From the NCBI GenBank assembly GCA_039111275.1, contig JBCCOH010000002.1, positions 47,403-111,402 on the forward strand: DNA of 64,000 bases. Direction: 5' to 3'. The DNA comes from Phormidesmis sp039111275 (GTDB lineage Bacteria; Cyanobacteriota; Cyanobacteriia; Phormidesmidales; Phormidesmidaceae). How positions within the stretch are numbered: position 1 is the first letter of the stretch; the number at the start of each line of letters is the position of its first letter. Positions 1-8,530 of this stretch are shown in pieces. The notes beneath the pieces were generated by a model. It saw nothing but the letters and a program-made list of their open reading frames with translations, did no database searches and was not told the DNA's origin. The translations under genes and the position numbers were made by a program.

Positions 1-60
1 TGTCGATGAACGACAGTGCCATCAATTGCCTCTAATCGAAAAATTGAATCCTAAACGCAG

Positions 61-104
61 AAGTGCTTTTTTGTCATAGCCTTGGCAGAAGAGCACTTTT
101 ATTC
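61..104 (+). terminator. Possible terminator hairpin
   Basis: Arms AAGTGCT (61-67) and AGCACTT (92-98) are exact complements and are followed by a T-rich run. The loop of about 24 nt is long, so this is a weak terminator candidate for whatever gene ends at the window edge. Confidence 0.35.
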
Positions 105-236
105 TTTAAACGCTGTTCTTTAAACGCATACGATCTAAATATGGTTATCTCTAAATTCTAATCAACGGTTAACCTTGGCGAAGATAGGCTCTGTAGAGTA
201 ACGACAGTAGCACAGTAAAAATAAATATTTAAGCAA

Positions 237-263
237 AACAAGCGTTCGAGGGAAGCGCTTGTT
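237..263 (+). promoter_or_regulatory. Inverted repeat in leader of first response regulator
   Basis: AACAAGCG (237-244) and CGCTTGTT (256-263) form a perfect 8-bp inverted repeat with an 11-bp spacer, ending 24 bp before the ATG at 288. It could be an operator or a leader hairpin. Nothing in the sequence decides which. Confidence 0.3.
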
Positions 264-287
264 AACAATTTGGATAGGAAACAGCAC

Positions 288-947
288 ATGCAAGAGAGGG
301 CCAGCAAACGATTTTTGGTGATTGATGATCACGAGGCCATATTAGAAGGAACAGTTCCAGCGCTGCTACAGCAGTACCCAGGGGCTGAGGTTCTGACTGC
401 TCAGTGTGCGCGAACGGCGGAGCAGCAAATTGATACGTCGAGCCTAGATCTGGTGATCGTCGATTTGAGTTTGCCGCTAGAGCCAAAGATGCCTGCGACC
501 TCTGAGGTCGGCATTCAGCTACTGAGTCGGCTAATGAAAAGTGAGGTTGCGCCTAATTTGATGGTGCTTAGTACCAATGTGAAGCCGTTGATTCGGCTGC
601 GATCGCTGATTAATTCGTATGAAGGTGGATTTGTTGCAATGGATAAGGCTGCGCCTATTCAGTCGATGCTAGAGTCTGTGGAAATTTCGCTGCGCGGTTC
701 GATTCACCTACCACCAGAAGTTAGAGCAAGAGTAGAGTTTGACAGAAAGTGGCTACAGGTACTGAAACTAAAGTATCAGGATGGACTATCCGATCGGGCG
801 ATCGCACAAAAGATGGAGATTAGCGATCGCACCGTGCGAAACTATTGGACCCGTATTCAAGATGCCTTGCAAGTCTATGACGACCCCGATCGAGATCTGC
901 GTATTCAAATTCAAATGGCCGCTCGCAAAGCGGGTTTTATCAGTTGA
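288..947 (+). CDS. NarL/LuxR-type DNA-binding response regulator
   Basis: Two-component response regulator of about 219 residues. The N-terminal receiver shows the acidic pair (VIDDHE) and a phospho-acceptor Asp in VIVDLSLP. The C-terminal third has a helix-turn-helix of the LuxR/sigma-region-4 kind (GLSDRAIAQKMEISDRTVRNYW). The start is taken at the ATG at 288, because AGGA at 276-279 sits 8 bp upstream; a TTG at 270 lies before that ribosome site. The receiver's usual lysine position reads FVAMDKAA, so the Lys seems displaced by about two residues. It is convergent with the OmpR-type regulator and overlaps its end by 8 bp. The CHASE2 kinase at 2010-3953 is a plausible partner, since similar regulators occur beside CHASE2 kinases in cyanobacteria. 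The target genes are unknown. Confidence 0.85.
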   Translation: MQERASKRFLVIDDHEAILEGTVPALLQQYPGAEVLTAQCARTAEQQIDTSSLDLVIVDLSLPLEPKMPATSEVGIQLLSRLMKSEVAPNLMVLSTNVKPLIRLRSLINSYEGGFVAMDKAAPIQSMLESVEISLRGSIHLPPEVRARVEFDRKWLQVLKLKYQDGLSDRAIAQKMEISDRTVRNYWTRIQDALQVYDDPDRDLRIQIQMAARKAGFIS

Positions 948-1728
948 ATGCGCCCTCTTCTCTAAAAATATAGCCAACGCTACGAACGGTGTGAATTAGA
1001 CGGATTTCCTTTTCTGACTCTAGCTTTCGACGCAGATAGCGAATATAGACTTCAATGACGTTGGAGCTGCCCATATATTCGTAGCCCCAGACGTTTTCTA
1101 GAATTTGTGATCGCGTCAACACCTGAAAATAGTGGCGCATCAAATACTCCAACAGATCAAATTCCTTCGCCGTCAGTCGAATAAAACGATCGCCGCGAAA
1201 GACTTCTCTAGTTCTGCGGTTGAGCTGAATATCTGCGCAGCGCAAGACAGCAGACTCTGCGCGCAGTGGCTGATTTCTCGCTAGATTAGCGTGGATTCTA
1301 GCGAGTAGCTCTTCGCGGTCACACCGTAGTGCTAGACAGTCGTTTGCACCTGCTTCTAGACCCGCAATTCTCTCGCCAACATCGTCGTTCTGTGTAAGCA
1401 GTATGATTGGGGCTTCGCCTATGCTCCGATTTGTTCCACTTTTTGAAGCATTTCTCTGACTGGCGCGAAGTCTTTGGCAAATCTCTATGCCAGATATTCT
1501 GGGGGGAGACCAGTCCACCACCACTAGATCAGTCGCCACCCGCTGGATTGCCAATAGCCCACGGATGCCATCGCTAATTACGCTAACCTGAAAACCCTTA
1601 CGGTTGAGCTCCATTTGCAGAGACTCTGCTAGTTCCGCATGGTCGGTGATGATCATGATGTGTTGGAGCTGGGGTAGCCGATGCTGAACACGCTGCGGGG
1701 TAGAACATAGCTGAATGGCTTGAAACAT
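940..1728 (-). CDS. OmpR/PhoB-family response regulator, atypical receiver
   Basis: A 262-residue regulator with an N-terminal receiver (about residues 22-145) and a C-terminal winged-helix DNA-binding domain (about 160-258; RLTAKEFDLLEYL, then VYIRYLRRKLE and RSVGYIF). The phospho-acceptor region VVVDWSPP is present. The acidic pocket reads ITDHAE, with Thr and His where most members have further acids, and the conserved Thr-Lys-Pro segment before helix 5 is replaced by ALRC. The switch lysine is therefore missing, which suggests phosphorylation-independent or altered signalling. It lies downstream of the CHASE2 kinase on the same strand, 281 bp away, and its 3' end overlaps the plus-strand regulator. 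Family assignment is firm; regulon and signal are unknown. Confidence 0.88.
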   Translation of the reverse strand: MFQAIQLCSTPQRVQHRLPQLQHIMIITDHAELAESLQMELNRKGFQVSVISDGIRGLLAIQRVATDLVVVDWSPPRISGIEICQRLRASQRNASKSGTNRSIGEAPIILLTQNDDVGERIAGLEAGANDCLALRCDREELLARIHANLARNQPLRAESAVLRCADIQLNRRTREVFRGDRFIRLTAKEFDLLEYLMRHYFQVLTRSQILENVWGYEYMGSSNVIEVYIRYLRRKLESEKEIRLIHTVRSVGYIFREEGAFN

Positions 1729-1851
1729 TTTTATTAGACCTGGTCTCTTATGAGCTTATATGAGGGAGTTGCAGGAAGGACTTATGTCATTTTTATTGGC
1801 CATTATTCTCTCTCAGCATATTAGAAAAGACAAGAAGAAGGTTGGCAAGCC

Positions 1852-1871
1852 GCTTTCCAATTTTGGAAAGC
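1852..1871. promoter_or_regulatory. 20-bp palindrome upstream of OmpR-type regulator
   Basis: GCTTTCCAA, a TT centre, then TTGGAAAGC: 9-bp arms with a 2-bp centre, which is almost perfectly symmetric. It lies about 124 bp upstream of the OmpR-type regulator start and 138 bp after the CHASE2 kinase stop. No T-run follows on the minus strand, so an operator is more likely than a terminator. Confidence 0.4.
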
Positions 1872-2009
1872 GAGGGTAGAATTTCTCTACACTTTTTCCA
1901 AAAAAACTGTCTGTGTCATAGCGTAGAAGGAACCTTAATATTTCCTGAATTTTTACAACAATGCTGTTCACATAACATTGCGTTTGTCGATACACAACTG
2001 CTATGGAAT

Positions 2010-3953
2010 TTAGCGTCTTTTTGGCCAGCTCAGTTCACAGAGCGTGCCTCTTGGCGAATGGGGACGGCGCTGAAACTCTCCGTTTAGCCGCTGTGCAATC
2101 GCGATCGCCTGCCTGGTCCCCTGCCTTGCAGGTCCAGAGTTCTCTAGCCCTACACCGTTATCGATAACTTGTAGTCTGTAGATATTCTCTTCGGCAAGAC
2201 AAATCACATCCAGGCGAGTCGCATTCATAGCGTGATTTCCCACGTTTAGAAGAGATTCTTGTAGGAAAAGGCAGAGTCCCCTTTTTTGTTCTAGTGTGAA
2301 GCGACCTTCTGAGAAAGTCTCGAAAGAGGGCGTCACAAATACTTGAATGCGGTCAAAGCCTGGGAGTGACTGGCTGAGGGTGTGTTCGTAGATTCGATAG
2401 AGCAAATCGCTGATCGGCTGCTGCAAATCGAAGAATGTGCTGTCGTCTACATAGAAGCTCTCGCGATGGTTGAATGTGTCTTGGTGCATAGTCTCAAAGA
2501 TGTTGCGCATCTCTGTGTTGAGCGATCGCAGCTGCTGTCCTAGCTGCTCTGCTGACAGATCTGCTGTACTCAGCTGCCGAGACAGCGCACTCAAATGCTG
2601 TAGGGGGCCGTTGTGCACAGCTTCGTATGTGCGCTCGATGATGGTACGACGCTGAGCTAGCTCAAAGCGCATCTCTCGATCAAAAAAGGCCGTTGTCAAC
2701 CCCGCACCACAGAGGGCTAGCGCAGCGGGAACAAACGGTGTCCATATGTTTTCAGCCAGAAGCCCATAGCTAATCAGCGTTAGCAGCACTGTTGTAATTC
2801 CCAATGCGAAAACACTCTTCCAGGGCGATCGCAGTATCACACTGATCACCACCCCAGCTAAACCCCAGCAAACAATGCAGAAATATTCAACTGGGTCTGC
2901 CCAGGTCCACAGGGCGCAGTCTTCATCCAGCACCGATCTAACAATCTGTTGAACCACATGCGCGTGAATTTCAATTCCGTAGATGATTTTGGTAGGACGA
3001 GGTTGAGCAGATGACTGCCCAGAATGAAGGGTAGTTCGGGCAGCAGAGGTAATAAAGCTATTCTTGGTGATGACCGCTGATCTGCCGACGATTATGATGC
3101 GATCGCGTAGCAGTTGCGCATTCACTTCACCAGCCAAAAGGTCGCGTAGCGAGACTGTCTCATAGGACTGTTGCAGCATACAAAAATTCAACAGCATTTG
3201 GGTGCCGCTAGCATCCGCGCGAACATATCCACCCGAGTTAGGCCAAAATCTAGGCACTGTTACAGACCCAAATCGAAGCGGATCGGTGATGTCTTCACTT
3301 TTTGTTTCCGTTCTCTGTGTTTCCGTTCTTTGGCCGCCTTCTCCTTCAATACTTTCAAGTAAGTAGTAGCGCGCGAGCCGGGATGCCAAAGAATACTTTG
3401 GCGCGTTAGTCTCCTCTTCTGCTGACAGTACTACTCGCCGCAGCTTACCATCTGCGTCGATTGCTACATCAGCAAACCCTATCTGTTCTGGTGGCACACC
3501 TGCTGGTGGGGCGATATTCATATTGGCTTCTTCGTTGAGCGCGATCTCTGCCACAATTACGTTTGGCATTGTCGCCAGTACGCTACTGAGTAGAGAGTAC
3601 TCTTCTCCTCTGGGAAGGTCTCTAGAAATATCTAAGCCGACAACGCTGGGTCGATAGGTTTGAAGCTGTTCGAGCGTTTGAGTTAGAATAGCAGCTGAGA
3701 TAGGCAGACCCGTCGTTTGATAGTCTTCTTCATCAATTGTGACTAGCGTGACCCTAGAGGCTGCCGTTGCACTAGGGCAGTAGCGAGAAAACGAGTCTAG
3801 TGCCATCCACTCCTGTGTCTGCAACAAACCGACCAGCCGCATCAGACAAACAATACCAATGATGAGCGCACCAGGCGCGATCAAATCTGTTATTGCAGAG
3901 TACTGATAAATTATTCGCGCCTTGATCTCTCTCAACATATCGCCATAGCCCAT
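2010..3953 (-). CDS. CHASE2-domain sensor histidine kinase
   Basis: A 647-residue membrane sensor kinase. A hydrophobic segment near residues 24-45 is followed by a large extracytoplasmic CHASE2 domain (about 50-345; SRVTLVTIDEEDY and IIYGIEIHAHVVQQIV are typical). A cluster of membrane helices follows (about 360-430), then a HisKA_3-like dimerisation region with the phospho-accepting His in AVHNGPLQHL, and a HATPase domain with the N-box (QESLLNVGNHA) and G1 box (DNGVGL). In-frame 12-bp repeats near 3300-3335 encode a repeated Arg-Thr-Glu-Thr motif in the CHASE2 region. Autophosphorylation and transfer to one of the two adjacent regulators is expected from family knowledge. The NarL-type regulator is the better match to a HisKA_3 kinase. 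The stimulus is unknown. Confidence 0.9.
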   Translation of the reverse strand: MGYGDMLREIKARIIYQYSAITDLIAPGALIIGIVCLMRLVGLLQTQEWMALDSFSRYCPSATAASRVTLVTIDEEDYQTTGLPISAAILTQTLEQLQTYRPSVVGLDISRDLPRGEEYSLLSSVLATMPNVIVAEIALNEEANMNIAPPAGVPPEQIGFADVAIDADGKLRRVVLSAEEETNAPKYSLASRLARYYLLESIEGEGGQRTETQRTETKSEDITDPLRFGSVTVPRFWPNSGGYVRADASGTQMLLNFCMLQQSYETVSLRDLLAGEVNAQLLRDRIIIVGRSAVITKNSFITSAARTTLHSGQSSAQPRPTKIIYGIEIHAHVVQQIVRSVLDEDCALWTWADPVEYFCIVCWGLAGVVISVILRSPWKSVFALGITTVLLTLISYGLLAENIWTPFVPAALALCGAGLTTAFFDREMRFELAQRRTIIERTYEAVHNGPLQHLSALSRQLSTADLSAEQLGQQLRSLNTEMRNIFETMHQDTFNHRESFYVDDSTFFDLQQPISDLLYRIYEHTLSQSLPGFDRIQVFVTPSFETFSEGRFTLEQKRGLCLFLQESLLNVGNHAMNATRLDVICLAEENIYRLQVIDNGVGLENSGPARQGTRQAIAIAQRLNGEFQRRPHSPRGTLCELSWPKRR

Positions 3954-4180
3954 AAGCTCAACCCCAGCAAGGTTCTGCTGGTACTTATGTAACGATAGGG
4001 CGTCTGCTTATACCTATAAATGAGCGATTGCTTAGAATTCTATGACAGGTAGAATGACAAGCGCTGAGTAAGAAATCAGCAGCTTCTACGCTTGCAATCA
4101 TGTAGAAAAAAGAGAGAGAACTGTAACGCCTCAGTCAGCCAAGATGATCTCGGCAAGATGAGAGAGATACCACAGGCTAT

Positions 4181-4498
4181 CTACGCCTTGTCAATTTCAG
4201 ATTTGGCCTTATCGAATGCCACCTGAAGCTCACTCCACGCGGATTCTACCCCAGTCTTTATTTCTTCCCAGGCGTTTTCTGCCGAGCCTTTGATCGACTC
4301 TAACTTGACATTGAGCTCTGTTTGCTTTGCTTGCAGCGTCTTTAGCTGCTCTTCATACTTTACTTTTGCGTCGGCCTTTGCCACGTTTGCTTTGGCCTTG
4401 AGTGCTTCAATCTGCGCAGCTAGCTCCTGAGCTTTAGCTTCAACTGCTTCCTGATATGCCGCTTTTTCTGAATTAGCTTTTTCTGAACTGTCTGACAT
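4181..4498 (-). CDS. Small coiled-coil protein, function unknown
   Basis: A protein of about 105 residues rich in Ala, Lys and Glu, almost certainly helical throughout with a long coiled coil (about 15-85). It has no signal peptide and no membrane segment. The ATG at 4498 (MSDSSEKA) is preferred over an upstream in-frame start because the protein then begins at the low-complexity head typical of such proteins, with an AGGT about 10 bp before it. It is monocistronic, between the CHASE2 kinase and the divergent phosphatase. I do not recognise a named family; short coiled-coil proteins of this composition are common in cyanobacteria and planctomycetes. Confidence 0.65.
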   Translation of the reverse strand: MSDSSEKANSEKAAYQEAVEAKAQELAAQIEALKAKANVAKADAKVKYEEQLKTLQAKQTELNVKLESIKGSAENAWEEIKTGVESAWSELQVAFDKAKSEIDKA

Positions 4499-4758
4499 GA
4501 GAAATAACCTAGAAAGAACCAATACTCAAGCGTAGCAACTTCTGCGAGAAAAATATCTGTGAGTCTTGTCTGTAGGAAATATCTAGACCAAAAGGAGGAG
4601 TACATTGCAATCCATGCCTTCCTAAGGTTACAGAAAAAGTTATAGAGCCACCCTCAGCATCTCCATACAGATTGGTTCTTACAGGGAAATTCTCATCTAG
4701 TAAGTTCATTCCTGACTACGATAGAGGCTGTCTATCTATTAGTACGAGATTTCTTTTC

Positions 4759-5397
4759 ATGAGCTTACATCTTTATTTTCTGCGTCACGGGGAAACTACT
4801 CACAGCCAAACGGGTGGTTTCTGCGGATTTCTAGACCCGGAGCTGACAGCCTCTGGAAAGCAGATGGCTCAAGCATTTGCCGACACTTACAAACAACAAC
4901 CATGGCAGGCTATCTTCTGTAGCCCGATGAAGCGAACGATTGCAACTGCGCAGCCACTCTGTGAAGCAGTGGGTATAGAGCCGCAGCTAAGAGAGGGCTT
5001 AAAAGAGATCAACTACGGTCAGTGGGAAGATCGGACGCAGGCAGAAGTACAAGAAAAAGATGCTGAAGCGTACATGCGCTGGCAAAGGGAGCCTGCGTGG
5101 AATCCACCGACGCAAGGAGAAACAACAGTTCAGATTGCCAGCAGAGCTTCTCTAGTAATTGCGGAGATAGAAGAAAAGTACACAAGCGGGAACGTTTTGG
5201 TGGTTTCTCACAAGGCGACTATTCGGATTATCTTATGCAATCTGTTGGGAATCGATCTGGGGCGGTATCGCGATCGCATTGATATGCCTGTTGCCACTGT
5301 CAGCGTCGTCAAGTTCGACACTCACGGACCCATGCTTCAGCGACTAGGTGATCGCAACCATCTGCCCAGGGCATTGCGCGATCGCGAAGGCACCTAA
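4759..5397 (+). CDS. Histidine phosphatase family protein (phosphoglycerate-mutase-like)
   Basis: A 212-residue member of the branch-1 histidine phosphatase superfamily. The catalytic RHGE motif occurs at the N-terminus (FLRHGETTHS). Supporting residues include the Arg in SPMKRTIATA, the Glu in the YGQWEDRT region, and the second catalytic His in VVSHKATIRIIL. The start is placed at the ATG at 4759, directly before SLHLYFLRHGE; an upstream in-frame ATG would add 29 residues with no family match. Members include cofactor-dependent mutases and phosphatases such as alpha-ribazole phosphatase; the length fits a phosphatase. Substrate cannot be assigned, and the neighbours give no pathway clue. 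Confidence 0.88.
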   Translation: MSLHLYFLRHGETTHSQTGGFCGFLDPELTASGKQMAQAFADTYKQQPWQAIFCSPMKRTIATAQPLCEAVGIEPQLREGLKEINYGQWEDRTQAEVQEKDAEAYMRWQREPAWNPPTQGETTVQIASRASLVIAEIEEKYTSGNVLVVSHKATIRIILCNLLGIDLGRYRDRIDMPVATVSVVKFDTHGPMLQRLGDRNHLPRALRDREGT

Positions 5398-5521
5398 TCT
5401 CCTTTGAAGGGATTTTGAAAGAATTCGCGTAAAAACTTCTTTGTAAAACCGATATCTCACATAAAGAGAATCTATCAACTCATCAGATTTTATTCTGAAT
5501 AGGACCCTATCTATGACAGCG

Positions 5522-5598
5522 TTTGTGCCCTTCAGCACAAAATGATTTTGCCAGTATTATCAGAATGCTGGCATACAAACAGGAACCAGGGTGTTTGT
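5522..5598 (+). promoter_or_regulatory. Leader with three successive inverted repeats before the first ABC operon
   Basis: Three perfect inverted repeats lie head to tail: TTTGTGC/GCACAAA (5522-5541), TGCCAG/CTGGCA (5549-5573) and ACAAACA/TGTTTGT (5575-5598). The last ends 15 bp before the ribosome site AGGAG (5613-5617) of the binding-protein gene. They could form a structured mRNA leader or a set of operator sites. Loops do not carry the ACGR motif of guanidine-II riboswitches. Confidence 0.4.
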
Positions 5599-5623
5599 TT
5601 CGTGAAGTATTTAGGAGTTGACT

Positions 5624-6718
5624 ATGCAACAGGTCAGGCGGTTTTTGGGTCGGCGTAAGTTTCTTACGGTTGTGGGACTAGCGAGCTGTTCAATGGCATT
5701 GGCAGTGAGCTGCTCTCAAAATGCAGACGCGCCTATCGAGGCTGAGTCCGCAGCGGCTAGTGAGGTTGCCGCTGCCCCTGCGGGCGATTTGCCAAAAGTG
5801 AGAGTGGGTTTTCAGACCGGGGATATCAATAATATAACGATGGTCGCTGCTGAAGAGGGCTACTTCGAGCAGGTCGGATTAGATGTAGAGATGAGTCCCT
5901 ATTCTTCTGGCGGCGCAATGGTTCCGGCGCTCGCCGCTGGGGAGGTCGATATCACTTGGTTCTTTCCTTTCCCCTCGCTGACGGCATTCGCTACAGGGGT
6001 CGATCTAGAAGTAGTCTTGCTAGACCATGCGCCTCTGACCGCAGAGCGACTGATTGCCAGCGAATCAGTCTCGGATATGGCAGATCTCAAGGGCAAAACG
6101 CTAGGCGTGACTATCGGGACTTCGGGCCACCATTCACTTTTAGCAGCGCTTGATCAAACCGGACTCTCTCAAGAAGATGTCACCCTAGTGAACTTAAAGC
6201 CTTCGGAAATGGCGGCGGCTTTCTCCGCCAAGCAGATCGATGCGGCCTGGACCTGGGAGCCCGCTGCTGGCAAGCTAAATGAACTGGGTGGGACAGATAT
6301 TGCAACGGCCAAATCAGTCGGGGCCTATGCCGTGGCGCTGTGGGGAGTCCGCAAAGAATTTGCTGAAGAGAACCCTGAGGTCATGCTGAAGTTTATGGAA
6401 GCTTGGGACATGGCTCAAAAAGACTACTTAGCTGATACTAAATCCGGGCAAAAGTGGGAGGCTGAAAGGCTGAATCTTACCCCAGAAGAATTTGGCGCGA
6501 TGGTAGATCGCCAGGGTTCAACAGTGATTCCGATAGAAGATCAGCTCTCGGATGAATGGCTTGGTCAGCCGGGTGACCCCGAGTCCACGAATCTGTACAA
6601 AGCCTACGAGGAGTATGCGACTTTCCTGGTTGATCAAGGCCGATTAGAGAATGTCCCAGACGACCTTTCACCTTTGATCAATTCTGCCTATATCGCTGAT
6701 TATCTTGAAACGAAGTGA
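5624..6718 (+). CDS. ABC transporter substrate-binding protein, TauA/SsuA/ThiY-like
   Basis: A 364-residue periplasmic binding protein of the NMT1/SsuA type. The N-terminus has a Tat-like twin-arginine signal (GRRKFL) followed by a hydrophobic stretch and a possible lipobox (LAVSC, Cys near residue 30). The mature part begins near KVRVGFQTGDINN and has the family's typical VDITWFF and AAWTWEP segments. The ATG at 5624 has AGGAG 6 bp upstream; a TTG at 5618 lies next to that site and is less likely. It is the first gene of a plus-strand operon with its ATPase 1 bp later, a permease, an M20 hydrolase and a cysteine hydrolase. Known members bind taurine, alkanesulfonates or pyrimidine precursors. 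The hydrolases downstream suggest an amide or ureide; the ligand remains open. Confidence 0.88.
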   Translation: MQQVRRFLGRRKFLTVVGLASCSMALAVSCSQNADAPIEAESAAASEVAAAPAGDLPKVRVGFQTGDINNITMVAAEEGYFEQVGLDVEMSPYSSGGAMVPALAAGEVDITWFFPFPSLTAFATGVDLEVVLLDHAPLTAERLIASESVSDMADLKGKTLGVTIGTSGHHSLLAALDQTGLSQEDVTLVNLKPSEMAAAFSAKQIDAAWTWEPAAGKLNELGGTDIATAKSVGAYAVALWGVRKEFAEENPEVMLKFMEAWDMAQKDYLADTKSGQKWEAERLNLTPEEFGAMVDRQGSTVIPIEDQLSDEWLGQPGDPESTNLYKAYEEYATFLVDQGRLENVPDDLSPLINSAYIADYLETK

Positions 6719-6719
6719 T

Positions 6720-7565
6720 ATGTCTCAACCACTCTCTACTGCTTCGCCAGCTGGCTCTCTAACGGGTGCTTCTGGCTCTCCACGTGGCCCGGATGTGCGC
6801 TCTGCTGTTCAATCAGAGATTATCGGCCTAGATCGGGTCACCTTTGGCTACAGTCGTAAACAGCTAGTGCTGCGCGACTTGACACTCAGCATTCAGAAAG
6901 GAGAGTTTTTGACTTTGCTAGGGCCATCAGGCTGTGGCAAGTCTACGATCTTGAATCTGATTGCGGGTTTTTACAAGCCCCTAGCAGGCTGGGTCACTCA
7001 TGATGGTGAGCCAGTTAAGGGGCCTTGTGAGCGACGCGGCGTTGTCTTTCAAGGCAATGCGCTGTTTGACTGGATGACAGTAGAGCAGAATATTGCGTTT
7101 GGGTTTCGATTTCAGACTTTGCCCAAACGTGAAAAGCGGCAAAGAGTGAAAACCATCATTGAGCTGGTGGGATTGCGAGGCAGCGAACGCAAGTATCCCT
7201 ATCAGCTTTCGGGTGGAATGAGGCAGCGGGTGGCGGTGGCTCGTTCGATGGTGGTGCAGCCGGAGATTCTGCTGATGGACGAGCCGTTTGCTGCGGTGGA
7301 TGTGCAGACTCGTGAGGGATTGCAAGAGGAACTGCTAAAGCTGCATGAGCAGGTATCGGGAGCAATTTTGTTTGTGACCCATAGTATTGAGGAGGCGGTG
7401 TTTTTGAGCGATCGCATCATCATCCTCGACCGCAGCTTAGGCGGCATCTACGATGAAACCCTTGTGCAGCTACCTCAACCTCGCTATGCACCGATGAATC
7501 GCGTCTCTGATGACTTCAATCAGTACCGAACCGACCTGTATTTGAAGATGAAAGCTATCGGTTGA
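6720..7565 (+). CDS. ABC transporter ATP-binding protein (TauB/SsuB-like)
   Basis: A 281-residue nucleotide-binding subunit. Walker A is GPSGCGKST, the ABC signature LSGGMRQRVAVAR, Walker B ILLMDEPFAAVD, and the switch His lies in FVTHSIEEA. The N-terminal 35 residues before the domain are Ser/Gly-rich and variable. The ATG at 6720 lies 1 bp after the binding-protein stop, implying translational coupling. It energises the importer formed with the downstream permease, acting at the inner face of the plasma membrane. Closest families are the taurine, sulfonate and nitrate ATPases. Confidence 0.92.
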   Translation: MSQPLSTASPAGSLTGASGSPRGPDVRSAVQSEIIGLDRVTFGYSRKQLVLRDLTLSIQKGEFLTLLGPSGCGKSTILNLIAGFYKPLAGWVTHDGEPVKGPCERRGVVFQGNALFDWMTVEQNIAFGFRFQTLPKREKRQRVKTIIELVGLRGSERKYPYQLSGGMRQRVAVARSMVVQPEILLMDEPFAAVDVQTREGLQEELLKLHEQVSGAILFVTHSIEEAVFLSDRIIILDRSLGGIYDETLVQLPQPRYAPMNRVSDDFNQYRTDLYLKMKAIG

Positions 7566-7594
7566 TGATCTGTTCATAGTCTCTAGTGAAGAAA

Positions 7595-8476
7595 ATGCCT
7601 CGTATGCAGCTAAAAGCGTCAAAACAAATCTCTGCCAATATACCCGAGCTTGAAACATCCGAGCTTAAAACGCCTGATTTCAAAGGGCGAGATCTGAGAA
7701 CTCAAGCGCTAAGGGAAAGGGGACTGTTGTTTTGTGTGGGTATTGCTATGCCCGTACTGATTCTCATTCTTTGGGAAATTACCACGCGGCAAGGGTGGAT
7801 TGATGAGCTGTTTTTACCGAGGATCTCAGGGATTGTCTCTCAGTTCTTTGCGATCGCCCAGAAAGGCTACGCGGGTACGCCGCTCATCTCCCATGTGCTT
7901 GCTAGCTTGCGCCGGGTATTCACAGCCTTTGGCATCGGTACTGTCGTCGGCCTTCTGCTAGGTCTACTCATGGGCTATTACAAGTACATTCGCGCCGCCT
8001 TTTACATTGCAACAGAGATACTGCGTCCTATTCCACCGCTGGCTTTTATCACGCTGTTCATTCTTTGGTTCGGCATTGGTGAAACCTCCAAAGTATTGAT
8101 TATTCTCTACGCCGGAGCGCTGATCGTTATGCTCAACACGATGGAAGGGGTGCGCGACTGTCCAAAGGAGAAGATACTAGCCGCCCGCACCCTCGGCGCG
8201 ACCGATCTGGCCATTTTTGCCTTTGTCATTTTCCCTGCTGCCCTGCCGAATATTTTCACCGGGATGCGAGTGGCTTTATCAGTCGATTTTGGCATATTGG
8301 TCGCTGCCGAACTGCTAGCTGGAGATCTGGGCATCGGCTACATCATTCAAGATGCCAGCACTTTTTTCAATGTAGAGGCGCTGTTTGTCGGTATTTTGAT
8401 GATTGCTTTTTTTGGTGTGGTGTCAGACTGCCTACTCAGGCTGATTTCTGCTCGCGTTGTTCACTGGAAAGGCTGA
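7595..8476 (+). CDS. ABC transporter permease (TauC/SsuC-like)
   Basis: A 293-residue inner-membrane permease with about six membrane helices. The cytoplasmic coupling loop appears at about residues 190-215 (the EGVRDCPKEKILAARTLGA segment), as in BPD_transp_1 permeases of the sulfonate/taurine class. About 45 hydrophilic residues precede the first helix. Start choice is uncertain: GTG 7586, ATG 7595 and ATG 7604 are all in frame and none has a strong ribosome site. It lies 29 bp after the ATPase gene and 54 bp before the M20 gene, in the same operon. Confidence 0.88.
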   Translation: MPRMQLKASKQISANIPELETSELKTPDFKGRDLRTQALRERGLLFCVGIAMPVLILILWEITTRQGWIDELFLPRISGIVSQFFAIAQKGYAGTPLISHVLASLRRVFTAFGIGTVVGLLLGLLMGYYKYIRAAFYIATEILRPIPPLAFITLFILWFGIGETSKVLIILYAGALIVMLNTMEGVRDCPKEKILAARTLGATDLAIFAFVIFPAALPNIFTGMRVALSVDFGILVAAELLAGDLGIGYIIQDASTFFNVEALFVGILMIAFFGVVSDCLLRLISARVVHWKG

Positions 8477-8530
8477 CGGGCTTTCACAATCCCTTCAAAA
8501 AAAGATAGATAAATTACTGGAATCGACCTC

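Larger units (their letters stand above)
1..287. other. Leading intergenic segment, no gene resolved
   Basis: No complete gene is visible before the first response regulator. Two plus-strand frames are open from the window edge for a few codons (ending near 35 and 79), so a gene tail may lie here, but nothing identifies it. The stretch holds a hairpin at 61-98, a 12-bp direct repeat TTCTTTAAACGC at about 102 and 116, and an 8-bp inverted repeat at 237-263 just before the first gene. Confidence 0.5.

Noticed and set aside
5398..5623. Guanidine (ykkC) riboswitch or NtcA site before the first importer
   Set aside because: No ACGR loops or ykkC core motifs were seen, and no GTA-N8-TAC with suitable spacing; the hairpins are reported without a class.
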